This document shows, piece after piece, positions 16,068 to 24,375 of a DNA stretch of 64,000 nucleotides. Under the pieces are notes generated by a model. That model was not told the DNA's origin. It saw only the letters and a program-made list of their open reading frames with translations, and did not search any database. Both the position numbers and the translations under genes were made by a program. Every line of letters begins with the position of its first letter. The first letter of the stretch is position 1. This DNA is from Paracoccus luteus (lineage in GTDB: Bacteria; Pseudomonadota; Alphaproteobacteria; Rhodobacterales; Rhodobacteraceae): assembly GCF_004522155.1 (NCBI RefSeq), contig NZ_SDEA01000001.1:124001-188000 (forward strand), written 5' to 3'.

Positions 16068-17732
16068 ATGGAATGGTCTTCGATGCGCATCATTGAGGGA
16101 CTGGGAACCGCGGTCCTGCTGGGCCTTGCGGCTGTGCCATTCGCCGCGCAACCGGCCCGGGCCGCGCCGTTGCAGGTGTTTTCGCTGACCGCGACGGGGC
16201 CGTCGGCCATCCCCGGCCGCAGCGACCTGCGGTTGCGCGGCATCGCATTCGCGGTGTCGCGCGACACGCTGCTGACCGCGCCGCTGGCGATCGGGGTCGC
16301 GGCGGATTTCGCGCAGAACCCGCAGTTCGGCCGCGACGGCGTGCCTGCCCGCGCGATCCAGCTGGACGCCCTGGGGCCGGGCGAACAGCCGACGCTGAGC
16401 GCGCAGGCGCGGCCATTCGCCGGGCGCGTGGCGGTGCTGGACCGGGGCGCGCAGCAGCCCGCGCTGACCCCCATGCCGCTAAGCGCCTGCGCGGTGCAGG
16501 ATGCGGACCATGTCGTTCAGGCGGCGGGTGGCGCGGCCGTCACGGTGACGCCCGTCCGCGACGGCGGCGTCGTGACGCATTTCGATGTCGCGCAGCCCGC
16601 GGGCGGCTGGGACGCGCGGGCATCCTTGGGCGCGCCGGTGCTGCGCGACGGCCGTGTCATCGGCGTGGTGACGGACGCCACCGCCGACGGGCGCAGCGTC
16701 GAGGTCACGCCCATCGCCGCCGTCGCGGATCTGCTGCCCGAGGATGCCGAGGTCGACTGCGACCCGCGGGTCAGCGTCGGCGCGCTGGACGACATGCGCA
16801 GCGACATGCAGGATATCGCACGGCGGCTGTCGGGTCTGGACAGCGACATCAGGGCGCAGACCAGCCGCGTCGAGGCCGCCGAACAGACCGCGCAGCTTGC
16901 GATGAGCGCGCTGGCCGACGTGGCCGGTGACCTCAGCGACCTGCAGACCGCGCTGACCAGCGGCACCGACATCGAACCCATCCTGAACCGGATGAGCCTG
17001 CGGCTGCAACGCAAGCTGCCGCTGGTGAACGCGGTGTCCACCATCGAGGATTACCTGCAGCGCCCGACGTGGAAAGCCCGGGCAAAGTCCGACGGCGGAG
17101 AGCTGCAGCTGACGTTCAGCTATCGCACCCAGCTGCCGGGGCCGCAGTTCAGCGACAGGCTGCGATTGTGCATGCGGGTGATCAACCCGGTCCAGTCCAG
17201 CGACGACCAACAGCATTATTTCCGCGCCCGCCCGTTCTATGCCGCCGCAGCGCAGCAGGACGAGGCGGGGCTTGTGCGCTGCGAACGGGTCAACGTCGCC
17301 AGTTCGGCCGTCCTGACCGATTCGGGCGAATACCGGTTCGAGGTGTGGCGCAGCGACCTGGCCGGCATGTTCGACGATTATCGCGAGGACCGGGACTGGA
17401 TCCCCCGCGGATACGAGTGGAGCGGCCTGTTCTATGCGGCGCTGGTCCGCCCCGCACCGGGCGGCACTGGACCGGCCGGACCGGCTGGGTCGGCCGACGA
17501 GCAGGGCGATCAGGTGATCCTGCGGGTGCTGGTCAAGTTCCCCGACCGGCAGGGAGGCGACGGGGGTGTTGTGCCGGTGCAATGCATGTTGTTCGACAGC
17601 GACCAGAGCGTGATCGATTTTCTGGCCCAGCGTGCGCCGCGGTCTGATAGCATGGGCTTTGACGACGTCTCCGGTCTCGACCTCGATCCCCAGAACACGA
17701 GCGACGAATGCGTGCTGGCCTCTGCGCAGTGA
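16068..17732 (+). CDS. Secreted trypsin-fold pseudo-protease with coiled coil
   Basis: A 554-residue exported protein. The signal peptide runs from MRIIEGLGTAVLLGLAAVPF to about residue 33. Residues 35-240 follow the trypsin fold (LRGIAFAVSRDTLLTAPLAI; GAPVLRDGRVIGVVT), but the catalytic His is missing (LTAPL where LTAAHC is expected) and the Ser position in the GxSGxP motif is replaced (ASLGAPV). It is therefore probably not a protease. A coiled coil spans about 245-320 (DDMRSDMQDIARRLSGLDSD), and a Cys-containing C-terminal domain follows. Start could be 16068 or 16083. It is first in the rightward operon; the next gene overlaps it by 25 nt. Confidence 0.75.
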   Translation: MEWSSMRIIEGLGTAVLLGLAAVPFAAQPARAAPLQVFSLTATGPSAIPGRSDLRLRGIAFAVSRDTLLTAPLAIGVAADFAQNPQFGRDGVPARAIQLDALGPGEQPTLSAQARPFAGRVAVLDRGAQQPALTPMPLSACAVQDADHVVQAAGGAAVTVTPVRDGGVVTHFDVAQPAGGWDARASLGAPVLRDGRVIGVVTDATADGRSVEVTPIAAVADLLPEDAEVDCDPRVSVGALDDMRSDMQDIARRLSGLDSDIRAQTSRVEAAEQTAQLAMSALADVAGDLSDLQTALTSGTDIEPILNRMSLRLQRKLPLVNAVSTIEDYLQRPTWKARAKSDGGELQLTFSYRTQLPGPQFSDRLRLCMRVINPVQSSDDQQHYFRARPFYAAAAQQDEAGLVRCERVNVASSAVLTDSGEYRFEVWRSDLAGMFDDYREDRDWIPRGYEWSGLFYAALVRPAPGGTGPAGPAGSADEQGDQVILRVLVKFPDRQGGDGGVVPVQCMLFDSDQSVIDFLAQRAPRSDSMGFDDVSGLDLDPQNTSDECVLASAQ

Positions 17733-19126
17733 TCGTGCTGTCCACGGCGGCGCAGGCCCAGACGCCCGCGGCCGAACGCGCCAGCGCAGGGTTCGACACC
17801 ATCTTCAACGTTCCCGGCGTCCAGAGCATCGCCATCGATCCCGCGAACGGCACGCTTTATGCGGCGGCGTCGCCGCGGGCGGAATCGTCCGGCGCGGTGT
17901 CGGACATCGTGCAGTGGCAGCTGGACCCGCTCCGGCTGGTGCGGACCTGGCCCACGGACACGCTGGTCAGCGATCTGGCGGTCAGCCCGACGGGCCTTGT
18001 CTATGCGGCCGGCCAGCACGGGGCGGCACCCGGCGGGGCAGGCACCAAGGGCGGCGGCGCGCCGCGCAGCGGCAGCCTGGTCAGCCTGGACCCCGGCGGG
18101 TCCGCGCAGGCGCCGGCGGTCATCGTCAGCTATGCGGGGCTTGAGGACGTGGCCGCCGTCTCGCGCTTCAACCAGGCGGCGTTCGATGGCGAGGGTCGGG
18201 TCTATCTGGCGGCCCCCACGCAGTTCAGCGTGGCGGTCTTTCCCGATACGCGGGCGCCGCTGCAAGGGGCGACGACCATGCCGCGTCTGGTGCTGCAATG
18301 CGGCGCGCCCGCGCAGCTGAGCGTGTTCCGGTCGGGCGGCCGGATCGCCTATGCCGCATCGACCACCGACGGCGCGCTGCTGGAAACCGGTTTCGTCAGC
18401 ATCGCGGCCGACCCCGAGGGCACGGCGACGGCCAGTTGTTTCCGGGTGACGAACGTCTTCGGCTATAAAGAGGCGCCGCCGACGCTGAACAGCCTGGCCC
18501 ATGCCGTTCTGGCCGATGCCGCGGGCCGCCCCGACGCGGTCCTTGCGCTTGAGCCGAACACCGGCATCCTGCATCTGCTGCGCCTTGATCCGCTGACGCA
18601 GCAGCTGGCGCGGGCGGACTGGATCGACCTTGGCACGGGCGCGCCCGGCGCGATCACCCTGCTGGCGGCAAGCGCCGATGGCGCAGTCATCTTTGTCGGC
18701 GGCCAGGGACAGACCGACATCCTGCGGTTCCGCCGCGACGGCGACACGCTGGTCCGGGCGGGCAGCTTGCGCAGCACCGGGGGGCTGAGGCAGATCGAGG
18801 TCAGCGCCGACGGGACATATGCCGCCGTGGTGGTGCGCGACCCTGCCGGTCTGGACCGCATCCACCTGATCCGCGCGCCCGGCGCGCTGGAGGACGGCGC
18901 GCAGGTCATCCCCCGCAGCGCCGAGACACTGCGGCAGGTGCAATCGGAACTGAACCGGCTCGGCTATGGCGTGGGCGCGGCCGACGGCATCCCGGGCCCG
19001 CGCACGGCGACCGCCCTCGACCGGCTGGGCGAGCAAGAAGGCGATACCGAATCGGGCCTTTTTGATCTAAAGTCATTGATAGACGGCGTGCTTTTTACGC
19101 GGCCGGCTGATGAACGGTCGTATTGA
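17708..19126 (+). CDS. Secreted beta-propeller protein with peptidoglycan-binding domain
   Basis: A 472-residue protein. Signal peptide ends near AQAQ (residue 18). Residues 30-410 are repeating short strands (VQSIAIDPANGTLYAAASPR, VSDLAVSPTGLVYAAGQHG, LRQIEVSADGTYAAVVV) typical of a six- or seven-bladed propeller. Residues 415-450 (LRQVQSELNRLGYGVGAADG, PGPRTATALDRL) match the PG_binding_1 fold that holds proteins to peptidoglycan. It is therefore likely a periplasmic or wall-bound scaffold. The gene overlaps its upstream neighbour and precedes the Cys-rich peptide by 12 nt. Confidence 0.75.
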   Translation: MRAGLCAVIVLSTAAQAQTPAAERASAGFDTIFNVPGVQSIAIDPANGTLYAAASPRAESSGAVSDIVQWQLDPLRLVRTWPTDTLVSDLAVSPTGLVYAAGQHGAAPGGAGTKGGGAPRSGSLVSLDPGGSAQAPAVIVSYAGLEDVAAVSRFNQAAFDGEGRVYLAAPTQFSVAVFPDTRAPLQGATTMPRLVLQCGAPAQLSVFRSGGRIAYAASTTDGALLETGFVSIAADPEGTATASCFRVTNVFGYKEAPPTLNSLAHAVLADAAGRPDAVLALEPNTGILHLLRLDPLTQQLARADWIDLGTGAPGAITLLAASADGAVIFVGGQGQTDILRFRRDGDTLVRAGSLRSTGGLRQIEVSADGTYAAVVVRDPAGLDRIHLIRAPGALEDGAQVIPRSAETLRQVQSELNRLGYGVGAADGIPGPRTATALDRLGEQEGDTESGLFDLKSLIDGVLFTRPADERSY

Positions 19127-19138
19127 GTGGAGGCTCAC

Positions 19139-19306
19139 ATGATCGTCGCCCTGCTGTCCATTGCCCTTGACCTGACGGCCGCCGGGGGCGGCGGCCTTCC
19201 CGTGACCGGACCGCCGCAGAATGTCTGCTGCGTCCTGCCGAACGGGCAGCAATGCTGCTCGCCCACCACGGATATCAACGGTCGTCCGAACGGCTGCGGC
19301 TGCTAG
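19139..19306 (+). CDS. 55-residue Cys-rich peptide
   Basis: An ATG with a good GGAGG site six bases upstream, 12 nt after the beta-propeller gene, opens a 55-codon frame ending TAG. The N-terminal half is hydrophobic then Gly-rich (MIVALLSIALDLTAAGGGGL). The C-terminal half carries six Cys in CC, CC and CGC clusters ending the protein (VCCVLPNGQQCCS, PNGCGC). It could be an exported disulfide peptide, a metal-binding peptide, or the precursor of a modified peptide. No homologue is recognised. Being in step with the operon and having a strong ribosome site supports it as real. Confidence 0.6.
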   Translation: MIVALLSIALDLTAAGGGGLPVTGPPQNVCCVLPNGQQCCSPTTDINGRPNGCGC

Positions 19307-19369
19307 GCCCGCGCCGGCCGGCATTTCGATCCATCTGCGCGCCCAAGGGGGGCCGATCCAACCTGCGAT

Positions 19370-21181
19370 GTGAGCAGTCTCGTGCCGAACCGTGTTCCCG
19401 CTGCCGTCGCCCTGGTCCTGCTGCTTGGCGGGTGCTTTTCGGGGCGCGGGCCGGACGCGGGGCAGGGGTGGACCGCGGCGCAGCGGGAATCGTGGTATTT
19501 CGCGACGCAGGGGTCGCGCCTGATGCCCGCCAGCTGGTTCAGGGCGCTGACGCTGCCGGACGGCAGCCGTTTCGCGGACCTCGGCAATCTCGACCGCTAT
19601 GGCTTTCTGCGTCCGCCCGCCGATGCGCCGCGCGACCTGCCGATCGGTTTCACCCAGGACCGCCAGTCCGATGACCGGCTGCGCGTCAGCAAGCTGCGCT
19701 GGTATGCGGGACAGTCGGGCGCCGAAGGGCAGGCCGAGCCGTGGGTCGGGATCAACTGCGCGGCCTGCCACACGGCCCACCTGACGCTGGACGGCCGGTC
19801 GCATGTGATCGACGGCGGCCCGGCGCTGATCGACTTTCAGGGCTTTGTCGAGGATCTGGATGCCGTTTTGGCGGCGACGCGCAGCGACCCCGTCCGTTGG
19901 GACCGTTTCGCCGCCGAGGTGAACGACGGCCGCGACACGCCCGCGAACCGGCAGCTGCTGGACGCGGCCTTTGGCCGCCTGCTGGCGTGGCAGCAGCAGA
20001 CGGCCGCGATGAACGACACGCCGCTGCGCTATGGCGCCGGGCGGCTGGACGCGGTCGGCCACATCCTGAACAAGGTGCTGATGTTTTCCGGCGCGGAGGC
20101 CAGCGACGGCAACCCGTCGAATGCGCCGGTCAGCTTTCCGTTCCTGTGGGACATCACCCGGCAAGAGCATGTGCAGTGGAACGGCATCGCTCGGAACAGC
20201 CGCTTCGCGCTGCCGGGCGACTCCTTCGAATACGGCGCGCTGGGCCGCAACACCGGCGAGGTGCTGGGCGTCTTTGGCGAGGTGGTGGTCACGCCGCAGC
20301 CGCCCGGCGCGGGCGACCTGATCCATTACGCCAGTTCGGTGCGGGCCGAAAATCTGGTGCAGATGGAGCTGATCCTGCAGGATCTGAAGGCGCCCGCATG
20401 GCCCGACGACTTCCCCGCCATCGACGCCACGCTGCGCGCGCAAGGCGAGGCGCTGTTCGCCGACCGCTGCGCCAGGTGCCACCTGCCGCCCGCGGCGCAG
20501 CAGGCGGGCAGGCCCACGGAACGGATGCTGCCCTTCAGCGACGCGCGGCCCGCCGACCTGACCGACATCTGGATGGCCTGCAACGCCTTTGTCTATCAGG
20601 GCCCGACCGGACCGATGCAGGGCGTGCGCGACAACAACGGCGAGGTGATGGACGACACCGCGCCGGTGGCGAACATGCTGGCCACCGCCGTGCGGGGGGC
20701 GCTGATCGGACAGGCGCCCGCGCTGATCAGGGCGGGGTTCCAGAACTTCCTCGGCCTCAGGCCCCGGCCCTCGTTCGAGGTGGCGCCGCCCCGGCCCGGC
20801 GCCGACCCGCGCGCCGCAGACCGGCAGACCTGTCTTGAGGCCGAGAACGAGCCGACGCTGGCCTACAAGGCGCGGCCGCTGGACGGGATCTGGGCCACCG
20901 CCCCCTATCTGCACAACGGATCGGTCGCCTCGCTGCATGAGCTGCTGCTGCCCGCCGACCGGCGCAAGACGCAGTTCTGGGTCGGCAACCGCGAATACGA
21001 CCCGGTCGCGGTCGGTTACGTCGATGCGGATCCGGGCGACGGCCGGGGGTTTCTGCTGCGCACCCGCGACGCCCAGGGCCGGGTGATCGAGGGCAACAGC
21101 AACGCCGGGCACGACTATGGCGCGGGCAGTCTGTCGGACGCGGACCGCCGGGCGCTGATCGAATACATGAAGTCGCTGTGA
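19370..21181 (+). CDS. Di-heme cytochrome c lipoprotein, RoxA/fatty-acid dioxygenase-like
   Basis: A 603-residue protein beginning with GTG. The signal sequence has lipobox LGGC (Cys22), so it is probably anchored in the periplasm. Two c-type heme motifs are visible: CAACH at 130-134 and CARCH at 367-371. Large spacing and the later YKARPLDGIWATAPYLHNGS signature identify the di-heme oxygenase/peroxidase group that includes rubber oxygenase RoxA and the Pseudomonas oleate 10S-dioxygenase. Typical MauG/CcpA peroxidases are shorter (about 330). Substrate is unknown; an unsaturated lipid or isoprenoid fits family and the P450 neighbour 13 nt downstream. Confidence 0.85.
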   Translation: MSSLVPNRVPAAVALVLLLGGCFSGRGPDAGQGWTAAQRESWYFATQGSRLMPASWFRALTLPDGSRFADLGNLDRYGFLRPPADAPRDLPIGFTQDRQSDDRLRVSKLRWYAGQSGAEGQAEPWVGINCAACHTAHLTLDGRSHVIDGGPALIDFQGFVEDLDAVLAATRSDPVRWDRFAAEVNDGRDTPANRQLLDAAFGRLLAWQQQTAAMNDTPLRYGAGRLDAVGHILNKVLMFSGAEASDGNPSNAPVSFPFLWDITRQEHVQWNGIARNSRFALPGDSFEYGALGRNTGEVLGVFGEVVVTPQPPGAGDLIHYASSVRAENLVQMELILQDLKAPAWPDDFPAIDATLRAQGEALFADRCARCHLPPAAQQAGRPTERMLPFSDARPADLTDIWMACNAFVYQGPTGPMQGVRDNNGEVMDDTAPVANMLATAVRGALIGQAPALIRAGFQNFLGLRPRPSFEVAPPRPGADPRAADRQTCLEAENEPTLAYKARPLDGIWATAPYLHNGSVASLHELLLPADRRKTQFWVGNREYDPVAVGYVDADPGDGRGFLLRTRDAQGRVIEGNSNAGHDYGAGSLSDADRRALIEYMKSL

Positions 21182-21194
21182 GGGGGCGGGGGGC

Positions 21195-22463
21195 ATGGGC
21201 GCGCATCTGGACCGGATCGCCGCGCTGCCCCCCGACCGCCGCTGGGCCGAGGTCCAGCGCCTGATCCTTGCCCGCGCGCTGCCGTTTCTGGCCGAACTGC
21301 GGGACGAACGCCCGGTGCTGGTGCTGGACGAGCTGACGCTGGTCGCGCGGCTGGCCGACTGCATGCTGGTGCTGCGCAGGTCTGATACCTTCGGCGTCGA
21401 TCTGTATGCCCCGAAGCAGGGCGGGTATTTCATGGCGCAGGACGACACCGCCGGGCACTGGCGCGAAAAGTCGCTGATGAAGGCCGTGCTGGACGTCGAG
21501 GACATCCCCCGCCTGCGGGCGTGGGTGGGACAGCGCACCGCCGATCTGCTGGACTGCGGCGGCGCCGAGTTCGATCTGGTGCGCCGGGTGACGCGCGGCG
21601 TGCCGGTGGCACTGGTGCAGGAATGGTTCGGCCTGACCCGCAGCGACCCCGACCGGCTGATCGAATGGTCCTATTGGAACCAGCAGGATGCGTTCTGGAA
21701 CCAGCCCTTCGACAGCGTCCGCCCCGGCATCGACCAGCCCGCCATCGTCGCGGCGCGGCAGCGGGCGAATGTGATGATGGCGCTGTATCTGGGCCGGCTG
21801 GTCACGCGGCGCAGCATCGCCATCTGGCTGGGGCGGGGCGGCGACGACCCCGCGACGCGGGTGGTGCGGCTGGCGATGCGGGGCAGGCTGCGCTTTGACC
21901 GGCGCGACGCCCTGTTCAACATCGGCGGCCTGCTGATCGGCGCGGTGGAAACGACGTCGCACGCCGTCTGCAACGCGCTGGCCGAGCTTGCGTCCGACCC
22001 GGCGCGGCTGGCGGCGGCGCGGCAGGCCGCGCAGGACGCCCGCCCGCAGGCGATCGACGGCCATGTGTTCGAGGCGTTGCGGTTCCGCCCGGCATTCCCC
22101 TATTTCTTCCGCGTCTGCCATCGCGACACCCCGGTCTGCGCAGGCACCCCGTTCGAGACGCGCATCCCCGCGGGCACCACCGTCCTGGCGCTGACCCATG
22201 CGGCGATGTTCGATCCGGCCGGGTTCCCCGATCCCGACCGCTTTGACCCGGGCCGGGACTTCAGCGACGGCTTTACCTTCGGTCACGGCCATCACGCCTG
22301 CCTGGGCCGCCATGTCGCCGCCGCGATGGTCCCCGAGATCGTGCGACAGATCCTGCGCCGGGACGACCTGGACCTGGGCGCCGGCCCCGATTTCCAGGGC
22401 AACCCCGTGCCGCAGCGGTGGACGGCCACCCGCCGCGCGCAGGGCCATGCCGCCATGACCTGA
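21195..22463 (+). CDS. Cytochrome P450
   Basis: A 422-residue soluble bacterial-class P450. The heme-thiolate loop FTFGHGHHACLGRH gives Cys369. The K-helix ExxR is in VFEALRFRP and the I-helix oxygen-activating segment is LLIGAVETTSHAV (Glu-Thr-Thr in place of the common Asp/Glu-Thr-Thr). No membrane anchor. It is close in style to P450s that act next to heme dioxygenases on oxidised lipids, but no particular CYP family is claimed. It is 13 nt after the di-heme gene and 16 nt before the GH19 gene. No ferredoxin or reductase gene is in the window. Confidence 0.93.
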   Translation: MGAHLDRIAALPPDRRWAEVQRLILARALPFLAELRDERPVLVLDELTLVARLADCMLVLRRSDTFGVDLYAPKQGGYFMAQDDTAGHWREKSLMKAVLDVEDIPRLRAWVGQRTADLLDCGGAEFDLVRRVTRGVPVALVQEWFGLTRSDPDRLIEWSYWNQQDAFWNQPFDSVRPGIDQPAIVAARQRANVMMALYLGRLVTRRSIAIWLGRGGDDPATRVVRLAMRGRLRFDRRDALFNIGGLLIGAVETTSHAVCNALAELASDPARLAAARQAAQDARPQAIDGHVFEALRFRPAFPYFFRVCHRDTPVCAGTPFETRIPAGTTVLALTHAAMFDPAGFPDPDRFDPGRDFSDGFTFGHGHHACLGRHVAAAMVPEIVRQILRRDDLDLGAGPDFQGNPVPQRWTATRRAQGHAAMT

Positions 22464-22479
22464 CGCAGGAGAGGACAGG

Positions 22480-24375
22480 ATGTTCCGTGCCGCCGCCTTC
22501 GCCGCCGTGCTGGCTGTCGCCGCCCTTTCCGGGCGCGGGGCAACGGCGCAGGATTTCTTCACCGCCGCCGAGATACGGGCCGTCTCGCCGCGCGCCGCCC
22601 CCGTGCTTGTGCAGGCGCTGGTCGACAACCAGCGCGCGCTGGCGGCCGCCGACATCGACACGCGCCTGCGGCTGGCGCATTTCCTGGCGCAGGTGATGAC
22701 CGAAACCGGCGGCCTGCGCCGCCTGGACGAGAACATGAACTACTCCGCCGCCCGCCTGACCGAGGTTTTCAGCCGCGGTGTGGTGACGCCCGCCAAGGCC
22801 GGGCAGATTGCGGGCCAGCCCGAGGCCATCGCCAACTGGGTCTATCGCAACCGGCTGGGCAACGGCAGTCCCGAAAGCGGCGACGGCTGGGCCTATCGCG
22901 GATCGGGCTATATCCAGTTGACCGGGCGCACCAACTATCGCCTGCGCGGCGAAGAGGTGGGGATACCGCTTGAGCAGCAGCCCGACCTTGCGCGGCAGCC
23001 CGGGCCGGGGCTGACGGCGGCGACGGCCTATTGGTCGGCCCGGCGGATCAACGCCGCCGCCGACCTGAACGACCGCCCCGGCGTGCGGCGGCTGGTCAAC
23101 GGCCCCCGGATGGAGGGGCTGGACCAGGCCAAGCTGTGGCACAACCGCATCTGGGCCGGCATCTATGCCAACCGCGCGCCCTTTCCGGGCGAGGGAGCGG
23201 TGACCGAGGCGGGCGAGGCCGCGCCCGAGGACGCAAGCGAGGCGCTGCAGCGCATCCTTGTCGATGAGGGCTTCGCCCTCTCGGGTTCGTTCGAGGCCGG
23301 GGGCGACCCGGCGGCCGCCACCGCCGAGGCGCTGCGCGGCTATCAGGAAAGCCGCGGCCTGCCCGCGACGGGTGTGCTGGACGACGACACGTTCTATGCC
23401 ATCACCGATCCCGCCGAATGGCGCACCACCGACGACACCGAACTGGCCGCGGCCCCGCCGATGGGCGATGCCGACCAGGGCGTGGCGTTCGACCTGCCCG
23501 GAACGGCCCCCGCACCGCCCGCGCTGGCGGCGCTGGACCCCGTGACCGGCACCGGCCAGAGCCGCCCCCAGCCGCTGGACGTCAACCAGCTGTCCGCGCT
23601 GGGCCGTGCGGGCGGCGCCTATTCCGCCTATGAGACGGCGCAGGGCCGCTATGTCGGCAACGACTTCATCCCCTTCACCGTCATCGGCAACGACGACCGC
23701 AAGGTGGTGCTGGACACGACCGCGTTCCCCGCCCGCGCCATCGTGCAGATACTGTTCCGCAAGCGCGAGGGGCTTGGCCAGAACCTGTGTTCGGGGGCGA
23801 TGATCGCGCCCGACATGGTGCTGACGGCGGGCCACTGCGTCCACGGCGGCACGACGATGGGCCGATGGTATAGCGATTTCGAGGTGTTCCCCGGCCGCAA
23901 CACCGGCTCGCAGCCCTTTGGCGCGTGCAAGGCCACGCGGCTTTACGCGCTGCGGGGCTGGACCTCGGCCACGACCGTGTCGGATTCGCGGCTGTACGAT
24001 CTGGGCGCGATCCGGCTGGACTGCGATGCCGGGCAGCGCACCGGCTGGTTCGGCGTGGTGCCGCTGGCGGACGACGCGTCCGGCCAGCCGTCCACGGTCC
24101 AGGGCTATGCCGCCGACAAGGAACCGCCGGGGCGGCAGTGGGTCAGCCGCGACCAGTTCCGCGTCGTCGAGACCGAAAAGGCGTTCTACGAGAACGACAC
24201 CTTCGGCGGCACCAGCGGATCGCCGGTGTTCACCGAGGCGGACAACCACATCACCTGCGTCCACACCAACGGGCTGCACGGAACCGGCAACTGGGCGCGG
24301 TTCAACGGCTGCACGCGGATCACCCCGGAACGCCTTGCGACCATCGCAGGCTGGATAAGCGAGCAGACGCCATGA
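22480..24375 (+). CDS. Secreted GH19 lysozyme/chitinase - PG-binding - V8-like protease fusion
   Basis: A 631-residue exported multidomain protein. After a signal peptide ending ATAQ (residue 24), residues 25-235 are a GH19 muramidase/chitinase domain with catalytic-type Glu75 in MTETGG and Glu84 in LDENMNYS plus the YRGSGYIQLTGRTNY motif. Residues 252-310 form a peptidoglycan-binding helix bundle (QRILVDEGFALSGS, GYQESRGLPATG). Residues 390-628 are a trypsin/V8-type serine protease with the full triad His452 (LTAGHC), Asp507 (RLYDLG) and Ser579 (GGTSGSP). A wall hydrolase joined to a protease is unusual outside phages. It shares an ATGA overlap with the next protease. Confidence 0.88.
   Translation: MFRAAAFAAVLAVAALSGRGATAQDFFTAAEIRAVSPRAAPVLVQALVDNQRALAAADIDTRLRLAHFLAQVMTETGGLRRLDENMNYSAARLTEVFSRGVVTPAKAGQIAGQPEAIANWVYRNRLGNGSPESGDGWAYRGSGYIQLTGRTNYRLRGEEVGIPLEQQPDLARQPGPGLTAATAYWSARRINAAADLNDRPGVRRLVNGPRMEGLDQAKLWHNRIWAGIYANRAPFPGEGAVTEAGEAAPEDASEALQRILVDEGFALSGSFEAGGDPAAATAEALRGYQESRGLPATGVLDDDTFYAITDPAEWRTTDDTELAAAPPMGDADQGVAFDLPGTAPAPPALAALDPVTGTGQSRPQPLDVNQLSALGRAGGAYSAYETAQGRYVGNDFIPFTVIGNDDRKVVLDTTAFPARAIVQILFRKREGLGQNLCSGAMIAPDMVLTAGHCVHGGTTMGRWYSDFEVFPGRNTGSQPFGACKATRLYALRGWTSATTVSDSRLYDLGAIRLDCDAGQRTGWFGVVPLADDASGQPSTVQGYAADKEPPGRQWVSRDQFRVVETEKAFYENDTFGGTSGSPVFTEADNHITCVHTNGLHGTGNWARFNGCTRITPERLATIAGWISEQTP

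Noticed and set aside
19307..19369. Second peptide between the Cys-rich peptide and the di-heme gene
   Set aside because: No start with a ribosome site in the 63 bases.
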